Origin: a virus
Virus record (IMG/VR): IMGVR_UViG_3300032342_001681
Span: 1-31,021 of that record
Strand: one strand, 5' to 3'
DNA: 31,021 bases
The translations under genes were made by a program, and so were the position numbers. Positions 1 through 8,160 of the stretch are shown in pieces (position 1 is the first letter of the stretch; every line of letters starts with the position of its first letter). The notes under the pieces are model-generated. The model saw only the letters and a list, made by a program, of their open reading frames with translations. It made no database searches and was not told the origin of the DNA.

Positions 1-578
1 GATATGTTTCCCCACTGGATCATTTTCTATTCTATGTGAATAATCTCTATCACAAGTGAGAACAAGGTTTTCATCAAATTGTCCAAGATAATCGTAAGTA
101 CTTCTCTTAAAAACACAGCAATTTCCTCCTCCGCCACAAAAATAAACATGACTAATTAATTTATTCTGTTTTAACATTTCAGCATGTTTTTCTGGTTCTG
201 TTCTATATGTCCAAGGAATAACAATATCTAATTGGTTTGTATCTATTGCTTCTTTCGCACATTTATACCAGTCTTGATGTACCATTACATCATTAGCTAA
301 TATACATATGTACTCTGAATGTGCCTGAGAAATGCCTAAATTCAATCCTTTACCTAACCGTAAATTTATTCCTTCTTGCGGTAGGTATATATCATTTTCA
401 TTTAGTTCGTTCTTTATCTCTGGAAACAATTGAGACTGGTTATGTACCAATATAATTTCCGTTTTATAAGGATAAGTGAAATATCTGAGGTTATTAATAC
501 AGTTAATCGTTAACTTATACAGATACCAATCGTGTAGCAAGACTGGTAGAATTACTGAAAGGGTGTTTTCTTTATCAT
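1..578 (-). CDS. Family 2 glycosyltransferase, C-terminus cut by window edge
   Basis: About 192 codons are visible from ATG at 578; the gene runs off the left edge. The N-terminus (LSVILPVLLHDWYL) is the first beta strand of a GT-A fold, and ILANDVMVHQDW around residues 94-105 is the metal/nucleotide-sugar (DxD-like) site. A Gly/Cys-rich stretch (VYFCGGGG) precedes FKRSTYDYLGQFDE, a typical acceptor-side segment. The same VYFCGG signature occurs in the glycosyltransferase at 7336-8160, so the two are probably paralogues. The ATG overlaps the stop of the upstream gene by 4 nt (575-578), implying translational coupling. Donor and acceptor are unknown. Confidence 0.85.
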
Positions 579-1600
579 TCATATTTCACTAGATTTAACG
601 ACTTTTCAAAAAATTCACCCCATGTCGGTATCAGTTTTTGCCAGTTCCAGTTGTTAACCACATTTTCTCTGCCTTTTTCTCCCATCTCTTTCCTCTTATT
701 GGGATTGTCCCTTAAAAAGATAACAGCATCCCGAATCTTTTTGGCCATCTCATCAGTATGTTCATACGCCCACATGCGTGGATCTTGTTTGGGATCATCG
801 GGAAGTATATGAATTGCCCCACCACCATCCACCAGATCCTGACTCAACCCGCCCAGAGAGCATATAACGGGTTTTCCGCAAGCGTTGGCCTCTATGGAGG
901 GGAATGAAACAGATACATCGGCATCAGTCTCAATAAGTACATCCAACTGGTTGTAAACATTCGGCATACCAATCCAAGACTTACTTCCTCCCTCTAATCG
1001 TTTAAGAAACTCTACTCCTCCACAATAATCAACTTCTTTCTCAGGTAGAGGCTGTTGGGAGTAAAACATCAATCTAACCCCTTCCAGGTCTTTAAGAGGC
1101 ATCAGGAGATCATTAACAAGCTTCCTGGGGCTGTGTGCCTTCCCTACGAACCCGATATGGAGCAAGTTGTCATCTCTGGCCATTGGATACGGTTTAAACA
1201 GTTCAGTATCTATCCCCACCCGTGTTTTGACGTAAGGTTGACCTGTAATTTCCAGTATCTTATCAGTTAACACATTTGTAGAGGCATAGCAAACCGCATT
1301 TACTTTTCCTATTTCACCAGGTTCCCAAACTACGCCAGCCATTTTGTGAAACCATTTAGCAGGATTATCTAAGTGAGTAATTGGCGTAAACAAGGCTACC
1401 AGCAAATCATAATCATTGGGGTTTTTAGTAAATACTGGCTTGTAAGAAAAGGGATAATTCTCCAAATAGTCAGTTTCATCTCCCAGAGACAGATCAAATA
1501 GATATTTGTCTCCAAGATAACGGATAATATACTCGATATGATTTTCTACATACCAAGGTTCTGTTAATGGCTGGTGTTTAAGAAACAGAATTTTTTTCAT
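575..1600 (-). CDS. GT-B fold glycosyltransferase (group 1/GT4-like)
   Basis: 341 aa. It starts MKKILFLKHQ and has a two-Rossmann GT-B layout. The linker motif VGIDTELFKPYP (about residues 128-139) matches the NGVD..F.P motif of GT4 enzymes. SFPSIEANACGKPVI (about 232-246) is the donor-binding E-x7-E-type region of the C-terminal domain. No signal peptide or membrane helix is visible, so it should act in the cytosol. It lies 2 nt after the stop of the methyltransferase upstream and overlaps the next glycosyltransferase by 4 nt, in one long operon. Sugar specificity cannot be read from the sequence. Confidence 0.85.
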   Translation of the reverse strand: MKKILFLKHQPLTEPWYVENHIEYIIRYLGDKYLFDLSLGDETDYLENYPFSYKPVFTKNPNDYDLLVALFTPITHLDNPAKWFHKMAGVVWEPGEIGKVNAVCYASTNVLTDKILEITGQPYVKTRVGIDTELFKPYPMARDDNLLHIGFVGKAHSPRKLVNDLLMPLKDLEGVRLMFYSQQPLPEKEVDYCGGVEFLKRLEGGSKSWIGMPNVYNQLDVLIETDADVSVSFPSIEANACGKPVICSLGGLSQDLVDGGGAIHILPDDPKQDPRMWAYEHTDEMAKKIRDAVIFLRDNPNKRKEMGEKGRENVVNNWNWQKLIPTWGEFFEKSLNLVKYE

Positions 1601-1602
1601 GC

Positions 1603-2187
1603 CTAAAGCCTTACTCTGGCCATCTCACCGATAATCTCTGCCCTGTTACCAAAGGTTTCATCGACTACCGGCTTAACACCGTCAGAGTTTGGATCAATAT
1701 AGTCATGAAAAAGCATAGTTGATCCCGATTTCATCAACGGCAACCACATATCTACATTCTTTCTGACAGAAGTGTAATTATGGAAACCATCTATGAATAT
1801 CAGATCCACAAAGGGTTGTTTGAATATCTCAGCAAATATATTTGAATCACCATGAACAAAAAAACCGTATTTACCCTCCCCAACCATCTCTTCCCGCTTA
1901 AAGAACTCTCTTCTGCCAATAGAAACCTTCTCTTCATGGACAAAAGCTTCTCCTGGGTCATTAATGTCTATACCAATTCTTAGAACCCCCGATTTAGCTA
2001 GTTTGTGAGCAATGTAGAATGATTTTCCCTCATCCACACCAATCTCAACATAAACCTGACCAGCCTCAAGTTTATCCAACTCTTCTTTTAAAAGTCTGAT
2101 ATTTTCCTGATCGAAAACACCCTGAATCTTAGCATCTGCATAATGCTCAATTTCTTCCAGAGTCATTTCTTTATTATCTTCTTCCAT
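1603..2187 (-). CDS. SAM-dependent methyltransferase (Methyltransf_24-like)
   Basis: 194 aa. YVEIGVDEGKS (about 46-56) is the SAM-binding motif I, IGIDIN (71-76) the acidic motif II, FIDGFHNYTSV (131-141) and LFHDY (159-163) the conserved Asp/His signatures of the class often found in sugar and antibiotic methyltransferases. ATG at 2187 directly follows the stop of the acetyltransferase gene and has a strong Shine-Dalgarno, AAGGAGG, 8 nt upstream. It resembles the protein at 6756-7343 in all these motifs, suggesting duplication within the operon. Acceptor unknown; a sugar hydroxyl is the likely target given the neighbours. Confidence 0.85.
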   Translation of the reverse strand: MEEDNKEMTLEEIEHYADAKIQGVFDQENIRLLKEELDKLEAGQVYVEIGVDEGKSFYIAHKLAKSGVLRIGIDINDPGEAFVHEEKVSIGRREFFKREEMVGEGKYGFFVHGDSNIFAEIFKQPFVDLIFIDGFHNYTSVRKNVDMWLPLMKSGSTMLFHDYIDPNSDGVKPVVDETFGNRAEIIGEMARVRL

Positions 2188-2721
2188 TCAAATCGCCTCC
2201 TTAAAATACTTTTCGATAAACACATCCACATCTTTAAAATCTTCCATTCTGTCAATAATTGTTTGCTGGCTCCAATCCCACCATTTAATCTTTAACAATT
2301 TCTCAATAACATCTTCAGAATAACGATAATGGACAATTTTGGCAGGATTTCCAACTACTACAGCATAGGGTGGTACATCTTTAGCTACCACCGACATCGC
2401 CCCCACAATTGCACCATCGCCAATAGTAATCCCATCCAAAAGGAAAGCCCCCCTACCTACCCAAACATCGTTACCTATCCTGATTGGTCCACGACTTACC
2501 GTTAATTCTGGAAAATAATTTGTTACTTTCCATTGTGAGTCAAAAGCAAAAATACTCACCGCTTTTTTATATTTAACCCAATGGTGGTTTATCGCTCCAC
2601 AGTAAACAATCTTTGGAGCTAACTGACAATACTTTCCCACATATATCTCTTGAGCTACAAAAGCATCATAAACTTCATGATCTGTATCTACCGTACTATG
2701 ATCACCTACATAAAACGGCAT
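2188..2721 (-). CDS. CatB-like hexapeptide-repeat O-acetyltransferase
   Basis: 177 aa from ATG at 2721. A longer open frame to 2913 would overlap the upstream gene by 188 nt and adds sequence unlike the family, so I chose the internal ATG, 4 nt after the upstream stop. Hexapeptide repeats of a left-handed beta-helix run from about residue 80 to 125 (IRIGNDVWVGRGAFLLDGIT, then IGDGAIVGAMSVVAKDVPPY), followed by VVGNPAKIVHYRYS and the KWWDW helix typical of the CatB/Vat xenobiotic-acetyltransferase family. NHHW near residues 45-48 is a candidate catalytic histidine. It should move acetyl from acetyl-CoA to a hydroxyl, here probably of a sugar. Drug inactivation is the alternative, but the setting argues against it. 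Confidence 0.88.
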   Translation of the reverse strand: MPFYVGDHSTVDTDHEVYDAFVAQEIYVGKYCQLAPKIVYCGAINHHWVKYKKAVSIFAFDSQWKVTNYFPELTVSRGPIRIGNDVWVGRGAFLLDGITIGDGAIVGAMSVVAKDVPPYAVVVGNPAKIVHYRYSEDVIEKLLKIKWWDWSQQTIIDRMEDFKDVDVFIEKYFKEAI

Positions 2722-2725
2722 TTTT

Positions 2726-3847
2726 TTATTTGCATATAAATAAACTTCTGGTTCCTGATTCTTTAACTTCACCTTTGTATTCAAAACTAGTATACCCCAA
2801 TTTACCAAATTGTTCAGGATATTCCACAATTTCAACTTCAGGCATCTGACCGGCATTGGTTTCCAAGTACAAAGTGTCTTTACATAAGTCCCGCATGTAC
2901 TGGTGAAATCCAATATGCTGGTTCATGGAAAAGATTGTAACTATATCAAACTGGTCTAGGCCAGTCTGCTGTTTAACCGACTCCTGAATATTATCCTGTG
3001 TAAGGTCACATCCTACAGTTTCTATATTAAAGAACTCATGGAAATTAGCCATCTCAAATGTTATCTTGGCTATCTCTGGTAAGTCTACCCCCACTATCCG
3101 CTTCGCATTCCTTTTGGCAGCCCAATAAAGCACTTGGCCTCCGCTACATCCAATATCTAAAACTGTCTTTCCTGTTAAATCCATATCCATTATTCCCATT
3201 TTTATATATCTATCGTAACTTCGGCATCCCTGAATCCCAATTACAGGAATGTCCTGATAGGCAGCCGCAGTACTTCCCCAGTATGCCGTTTTAGTGTATC
3301 TGTCCACTAATTGAACTTCATATTGGTCTTTATCTCCGAATACGAACTCATCAAAATCAACAAGTTTACCATCTATAAAATTTGATGCCTCACTTGCAGG
3401 ACCATATCTGTCCACATAAAATCTGTTCTTCAGATCCTGTTCATATTTATCCCAAAGAACATAACCTTCTTCAGTAGTCGCAAATTCACCATCAATATAT
3501 TCCATAATGTGAGCATGGTATTCTCTTTCACTATGATAATCCCTTACCATGCAAACTTCGTATACCCTTGGAGCATAACCATTTAACCAAGCAATATTCT
3601 TGATTATGTAACGATCCATATTGAAACCTTTGTTTATAAACTTGTGATTCACTTTTACCGTAAGTGATAAATTGGGATATTTATCTGCTATTTCCGGAAA
3701 ATACTCCTTTAATTTATCTTTCTTGAGAACAAAAGCATTGCCACCCACATGCCAGTCTGGTAAGTCTTGAAAAGCTCCCCTGACACCTTTGTTCCAATCA
3801 GTACTCTGTCCGATTGGTAATGGTTTCATGGATTGATAACTTTTCAT
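2726..3847 (-). CDS. Two-domain protein: degenerate kinase-like N-terminus fused to SAM methyltransferase
   Basis: 373 aa. The C-terminal half is a class I methyltransferase: TVLDIGCSGGQVLYWAAKR (about 228-246) is motif I and IVGVDLPEIA (251-260) motif II. The N-terminal 170 residues suggest a reduced protein-kinase or aminoglycoside-phosphotransferase fold: TVKVNHKF (63-70) could be the beta-3 lysine strand, HIMEYIDGE (113-121) the hinge, and LVDFDEF (162-168) a DFG-like metal site, but no HxD catalytic loop is visible between them. I infer an acceptor-recognition or pseudo-kinase module. ATG at 3847 overlaps the upstream methyltransferase stop by 4 nt. The methyltransferase call is firm; the kinase resemblance is tentative. 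Confidence 0.72.
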   Translation of the reverse strand: MKSYQSMKPLPIGQSTDWNKGVRGAFQDLPDWHVGGNAFVLKKDKLKEYFPEIADKYPNLSLTVKVNHKFINKGFNMDRYIIKNIAWLNGYAPRVYEVCMVRDYHSEREYHAHIMEYIDGEFATTEEGYVLWDKYEQDLKNRFYVDRYGPASEASNFIDGKLVDFDEFVFGDKDQYEVQLVDRYTKTAYWGSTAAAYQDIPVIGIQGCRSYDRYIKMGIMDMDLTGKTVLDIGCSGGQVLYWAAKRNAKRIVGVDLPEIAKITFEMANFHEFFNIETVGCDLTQDNIQESVKQQTGLDQFDIVTIFSMNQHIGFHQYMRDLCKDTLYLETNAGQMPEVEIVEYPEQFGKLGYTSFEYKGEVKESGTRSLFICK

Positions 3848-4431
3848 ATTTTTCTGGCAAACAATTGAAATACAGGATAAACATGTCTTATATAATTCTT
3901 CATTACCTTGAATTTACCATATCCATTCTCACTAAGAATTAATTTTAAATATTCTGGATAATAACCCCAATGATGGACATCATATTTATCTCTGGCATGG
4001 CAATACATCATCCGTAATGCCCATTCTGTTTCTTCTCTATCTTTTGCCGCTAACAACATTTTAGAAATTACTATAATATTCTCTACATCGATTATTAACA
4101 AACCATTAAGCTTCAATATCCTTCTCCATTCTTTTAAAGCTCTAATAAAATCCCAATATTTCAAATGTTCAATAAAATTAACTGATAATATTTCATCTAT
4201 AGAATCGTTTTCATATGGCAATCTGATCGCATCGCTTTTTAAATCTACTACAATTTCTTTCCTGACATTGTGTCCCAATGGCCGTTTTACATATGGAGTC
4301 TTGAAATATTTTTCCACGGTTGTTACATTTTTCTTAACCAAATCAGGTCTGTCTTTAGCCAATTCACCTTTAATATCGATGTTAGTGTATCCCTGGAGGT
4401 AAACTGGCCCACACGCTAAATGAAGTTTCAT
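3844..4431 (-). CDS. SAM-dependent methyltransferase
   Basis: 195 aa. MKLHLACGPVYLQGYTNIDI at the very N-terminus is a short form of motif I plus the acidic loop, as in many phage and O-antigen-cluster methyltransferases. LPYENDSIDEILSVNFIEHL and LKEWRRILKLNGLLIIDVEN are the post-I and post-II segments of the Methyltransf_11 class. It overlaps the genes on both sides by 4 nt. The fold is clear; the substrate is not. Confidence 0.85.
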   Translation of the reverse strand: MKLHLACGPVYLQGYTNIDIKGELAKDRPDLVKKNVTTVEKYFKTPYVKRPLGHNVRKEIVVDLKSDAIRLPYENDSIDEILSVNFIEHLKYWDFIRALKEWRRILKLNGLLIIDVENIIVISKMLLAAKDREETEWALRMMYCHARDKYDVHHWGYYPEYLKLILSENGYGKFKVMKNYIRHVYPVFQLFARKI

Positions 4432-5159
4432 TTTTTTAAAGATGGTAAATATTCATTTATGTATTTACTTTCAGTATCAGTATTTTTTTCAAACTTCTCT
4501 TGTTCAAAAGCCATTGAGTTCCAATAAGTCATCCCGCAAATATGGATTATCGTAGATTTTGTAGTTGATCCAAAACTGATATGTTTCTCCTGCATCTGTT
4601 GAAGAAACCGTTTCCAACCAATCGCCATTGGAATATTTTTGTCCCAACCTCCTACTTTATCAAAGTAAATTCTATCAATTAGCATTAAACCTTGCTCCTC
4701 ACACCCGCCATTTATGGCTTCCTTAAAAGGCATATCGTCATATTTCTTTGTATTTTCATATGTATCAGGTGCTTGTTTTGGAAACACAGCACCAACATCT
4801 CCATTCTCTAAATACCATCTGAGATTAGGCAACCAATTCGGGGTAACAAAAACATCATTCTCAATGAAACAAAGGTATTTACCTTTTGCCTTCCCTGCTC
4901 CAATATTCATGGCTGCGTAATAGCCAAGGTCTGGTTTTACTTCTATAAACTCATCAATCTTAACCGGAGTTGTTCCTTTCGAAATCTTCGGACTGTAATT
5001 AAAAGGATGTATGTCCATCGGATCACAGTCAACCACGATCAACTCATATTCTTTTGGGTCTGTAAAACGGGTTATTGCTACTACGGCAGCCATACTAGTA
5101 TTCCTAGCCGCCTGGGTATGATCATAGCAAGTCATTATTATTGAAGTTAACTCACTCAT
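4428..5159 (-). CDS. Family 2 glycosyltransferase
   Basis: 243 aa, a compact GT-A enzyme. LTSIIMTCYDHTQ is the first beta strand, ELIVVDCDP the second nucleotide-binding strand, and FIENDVFVTPNWL (about 98-110) carries the DxD-equivalent. The C-terminal half has the GGCEEQGLMLI...DKVGGWD pattern of GT2 acceptor loops. No membrane segment is visible. It is coupled by 4-nt overlaps to methyltransferase genes on both sides, repeating the glycosyltransferase/methyltransferase alternation of this operon. Donor and linkage are unknown. Confidence 0.87.
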   Translation of the reverse strand: MSELTSIIMTCYDHTQAARNTSMAAVVAITRFTDPKEYELIVVDCDPMDIHPFNYSPKISKGTTPVKIDEFIEVKPDLGYYAAMNIGAGKAKGKYLCFIENDVFVTPNWLPNLRWYLENGDVGAVFPKQAPDTYENTKKYDDMPFKEAINGGCEEQGLMLIDRIYFDKVGGWDKNIPMAIGWKRFLQQMQEKHISFGSTTKSTIIHICGMTYWNSMAFEQEKFEKNTDTESKYINEYLPSLKK

Positions 5160-5773
5160 ATTGGTTTTATAGCTCTCATTCTAAAATTAAATTCAGGTTC
5201 TGCATGTCCAATTTCAGAGTCATCTCCATGTCCATAACCAACCGATATTTCTTTGATATCAATAAATCCCCGTTCTCTTAACTTGAAAGATAGATACTCC
5301 TTGGTGTATCCGCACAGATGAAACTGACCCTCACCATCTAATCCAGTAGTACCATAAAACAATCCTTCAACTTTATAAAAATCCCTAAATTCATTTTCAT
5401 TTATGTGTGCCAAAGGAAGTAGTTCTGCAGCCTTAATCAAATCAGGCACTTCAATTTCTACCACTCCGCCTTTCTTTGTGACTCTCCAAGCCTCTAAAAT
5501 GGCCAGATTGCCATGCTCCATGGATACATGTTCCAAAACATGTACCAATATTACTTTGTCAAAAGTTTCATCCGAAAAATCCAGTTTTACAATATCTCCG
5601 TAAATCCAAGGAGTATCAGGATGTTTTTCGTTCCAAGTATCAGCCCATGGATGATAAGTAAGGGAAACTGGAGAACCCGGATAATAATACTTGTCTACGT
5701 TAGTAATAGTAAATTCTTCATTAGATTTCAAAGGATTATTTCCACTTCCCAAATTAAGACAGGACTTTTTCAC
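5156..5773 (-). CDS. SAM-dependent methyltransferase
   Basis: 205 aa. CLNLGSGNNPLK (about 5-16) is motif I at the extreme N-terminus, WIYGDIVKLDFSDETFD leads to VILVHVLEHV, and AWRVTKKGGVVEIEVPDL is the characteristic strand after motif II. This is the phage/polysaccharide-locus branch of Methyltransf_11-like enzymes, lacking an N-terminal cap domain. It overlaps both neighbours by 4 nt. The acceptor is not identifiable. Confidence 0.86.
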   Translation of the reverse strand: MKKSCLNLGSGNNPLKSNEEFTITNVDKYYYPGSPVSLTYHPWADTWNEKHPDTPWIYGDIVKLDFSDETFDKVILVHVLEHVSMEHGNLAILEAWRVTKKGGVVEIEVPDLIKAAELLPLAHINENEFRDFYKVEGLFYGTTGLDGEGQFHLCGYTKEYLSFKLRERGFIDIKEISVGYGHGDDSEIGHAEPEFNFRMRAIKPI

Positions 5774-6759
5774 TTGAACGCCCCCTTCAGATATCTGTCT
5801 GCCAGAATCATTAAGTCTGTCATTCTGGCTTCACTCGTGAAACGCTGACGGCCTATTTCATATCCCCGTTGAGCAATCTTTTCCCGTTCTTCATCATGTT
5901 CTAAGAAATACTTTATTTTCTCAATGGCTTCATCCGGACTGGAAAAATATTCTGTGCCATTCCGTAAAAACAGTTCCATCCCAGGTACATACCTGTAAAG
6001 TAGAAATCCACCCAAAGTGAGTATTTTACCAGTCCGATTAGACCAGTAACCCCAACAATGGTCATTAACATTAAAACCAAGCATAATTTTGCTTTCAGCA
6101 ACCCTATTTACAAAGTTCTCACCGTAAACGGCTGGTTCTGCGTTAAATCCATTCTTGCCCCACTCCAGCCAGTTCCAACCAAAAACTTTAATCGGCACGG
6201 ATTTGTTTATTTCTTTCAGCCACTCTATTCTGTCTCCCTGCCCGACATAAGAGCCAAAAAATACCACGTCATATTTCTTCGGCAGAATAACTCTGTCATA
6301 AGCACTATCAGATACATCAAAGGGGAAATAATACAGTTTGCTGATATCGGCACCAGCCTCTTTATATAAATCAACCACCCTGACATCGTTTCCCAGATAC
6401 AAATCTGAACCATTAATCATTTCTATATGCCATTGGGGAATGGCGGCATCAAACATATAATCCCAGACCCAATAAAACACGGGGGCTTGGGTATCTTCCC
6501 TGAGTTTGGAAGCGTATTTAGAATTATTAAAGTGATGCCACTTGCAAATAATATTTATGTCGACAACGGAATCGGGTACGAAATCTTCCCATTGATCCTG
6601 CCATTCACCATCACAAATCGCTTTCCAGATATCCCTTGGAACTCTCTGGACATTGTGACCTAATTTTTCCAACGCATCAGCCAAAATACACTCATCGGCT
6701 TTCTCACCCACATATCCCAGCGAAAAGTTTCCTATAAAGTTTATGTTATATCGTTTCAT
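5770..6759 (-). CDS. CgeB/YkvP-like GT-B glycosyltransferase
   Basis: 329 aa. The C-terminal domain has the Glyco_trans_1_2 (CgeB-like) look: YDVVFFGSYVGQGDRIEWLK, then SKIMLGFNVNDHCWGYWSNR, TGKILTLGGFLLYRYVPGM, and DEAIEKIKYFLEHDEEREKI followed by a helix with RQRF. The N-terminal Rossmann domain starts YNINFIGNFSLGYVGEKADE. Proteins of this type are common in phages and in glycan or spore-coat loci. It is soluble by appearance. It overlaps the next methyltransferase by 4 nt at its 3' end and the upstream methyltransferase by 4 nt at its 5' end. Confidence 0.82.
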   Translation of the reverse strand: MKRYNINFIGNFSLGYVGEKADECILADALEKLGHNVQRVPRDIWKAICDGEWQDQWEDFVPDSVVDINIICKWHHFNNSKYASKLREDTQAPVFYWVWDYMFDAAIPQWHIEMINGSDLYLGNDVRVVDLYKEAGADISKLYYFPFDVSDSAYDRVILPKKYDVVFFGSYVGQGDRIEWLKEINKSVPIKVFGWNWLEWGKNGFNAEPAVYGENFVNRVAESKIMLGFNVNDHCWGYWSNRTGKILTLGGFLLYRYVPGMELFLRNGTEYFSSPDEAIEKIKYFLEHDEEREKIAQRGYEIGRQRFTSEARMTDLMILADRYLKGAFK

Positions 6760-7343
6760 ATTTTGGTAGCACCAGCTATTGAACTTTCTAAACCCAGATT
6801 TCTGGCAATAAAAAAATCCTTAAATAATCCAGAGTCTCTCACCAACTCATTTATTGCTTGGTGGGCAGTAAATTGATAATCACTATAGTCATGGAAAAGC
6901 ATAAAGCCACCTTTCTTTAATAATCCAGACCATGCCAAGATGTCCTTTTTTACGGAAGCATAAGAATGATCTCCATCTATAAATATCATGTCTAGCCTAC
7001 CCTGATTCCAAGTATCAGCTACTTCAATTGATTCACCTAAGATGAAAGTACAAACCCGATTCAAACATTCTTCTTTAAAAAATTCTTCTCTGGATAATTT
7101 GGGTTTTACTCCTTTATCATCTACTATGTCACAAGTCCAAAACCTTACTCCATCGTTAGCCTGAAAAATGGCCGAGGCAATTGATTTACCAGCCGCAGTT
7201 CCTATCTCCAGATATTTATCCCCAGCCTCAAGTTTTTTAACATATTCCCCCAGAATATAAATGTCATCTACCAGAAAAGAACCCCAGATTTTACTGTCGA
7301 TATAGTTATTAATTTCTCCGGCACTATTAAATTTTTTAAGCAT
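6756..7343 (-). CDS. SAM-dependent methyltransferase (Methyltransf_24-like), paralogue of 1603-2187
   Basis: 195 aa from ATG at 7343. An upstream extension to 7565 would overlap the neighbouring glycosyltransferase deeply and is out of character, so I use the internal ATG, which overlaps that gene by only 8 nt. KLEAGDKYLEIGTAAGKS (about 37-54) is motif I with its lead-in; FIDGDHSYASVKKD (121-134) and GFMLFHDYSD (146-155) complete the signature. The same three blocks occur in the same order in the gene at 1603-2187, which supports duplication and divergence, perhaps for different sugar positions. Acceptor unknown. Confidence 0.85.
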   Translation of the reverse strand: MLKKFNSAGEINNYIDSKIWGSFLVDDIYILGEYVKKLEAGDKYLEIGTAAGKSIASAIFQANDGVRFWTCDIVDDKGVKPKLSREEFFKEECLNRVCTFILGESIEVADTWNQGRLDMIFIDGDHSYASVKKDILAWSGLLKKGGFMLFHDYSDYQFTAHQAINELVRDSGLFKDFFIARNLGLESSIAGATKI

Positions 7344-8160
7344 ATTTACCTTCCCACGGAGGGCAATATATTCTGGCTGGAGGTTTTGGCATCTCAAAAT
7401 TAGCTTCCCAGATTCCAGTATCGGTTCTCTCGAATCCCCACTTCTCTTTAAAGTAAGCAAAATTCCTGCCCCAGTAAGGTCGATTTTCCGGATTAAATGT
7501 TCCCGATGTTTGGGAAAAATGATAAACCAGTGTTTCTGTATTTTGGTATGGTTGCACCCCAGCAAGTCTAATTTTGTATTCTAAGTCCGAGTCTCCATTA
7601 CTTCCCCATGGATCATAGTTAATATCATATCCTCCTATAGTATTCCAAAGATCACGATGAATAAGAAATGGCAGATTAAACCCCGTCCTCATACTTGAAC
7701 TAATCGATTGGCCATCTTGTGGATCATTCTTGCTTTTTGAAAATTCCAACCATTTAGCTTTATCAAAATCTCCACCAGCTCCCCCACAAAAATAAACTTC
7801 AAAAGTGGGAGCACCCTTTCGTGGTTCAATTAGTTTAGGAGAAATGCAGGAAACTTCATTAGAAACTGATTTTGTCAATTGTTTAAACCATTGCCATGAA
7901 TAAACCATATCATCGTTGGTCACCATTATCCAAGGGGTGTTTGTAGTAGCTACAGCTGCGTTAACCGCTTTATTCTGTCCCTGCCTTTTTATTTTCATAT
8001 CTCCTTCATGGAAACACATTGGCCCGTTCTTAACCACAATCCTATCTATATCGGGAACGGTTTCTTCCAAAGAAGTTAAACATTGTTCAATTGCATACTC
8101 GGATTCACTACTTCCGCCATAATGCGGGATGATAATCGTAACCTGATCTTCTTTGATCAT
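7336..8160 (-). CDS. Family 2 glycosyltransferase
   Basis: 274 aa. VTIIIPHYGG is the first GT-A strand, IVVKNGP the second, and WIMVTNDDMVYSWQW (about 77-91) carries the DxD-like site. SISSSMRTGFNLPFLIHRDL and a GDSDLEYKIRLAG segment (acceptor side, typical of rhamnosyl- or galactosyl-type GT2 enzymes) follow. The VYFCGGAGG stretch links it to the truncated gene at the left edge. ATG at 8160 abuts the stop of the SAM synthetase gene. Soluble by appearance; sugar not predictable. Confidence 0.87.
   Translation of the reverse strand: MIKEDQVTIIIPHYGGSSESEYAIEQCLTSLEETVPDIDRIVVKNGPMCFHEGDMKIKRQGQNKAVNAAVATTNTPWIMVTNDDMVYSWQWFKQLTKSVSNEVSCISPKLIEPRKGAPTFEVYFCGGAGGDFDKAKWLEFSKSKNDPQDGQSISSSMRTGFNLPFLIHRDLWNTIGGYDINYDPWGSNGDSDLEYKIRLAGVQPYQNTETLVYHFSQTSGTFNPENRPYWGRNFAYFKEKWGFERTDTGIWEANFEMPKPPARIYCPPWEGKYA

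Noticed and set aside
2722-2913. N-terminal extension of the acetyltransferase
   Set aside because: Overlaps the upstream methyltransferase in another frame and does not resemble the acetyltransferase family; the internal ATG is better placed.
5513-6369. Plus-strand readings of 111 and 103 residues
   Set aside because: Both are opposite clear methyltransferase and glycosyltransferase genes and look non-protein-like.
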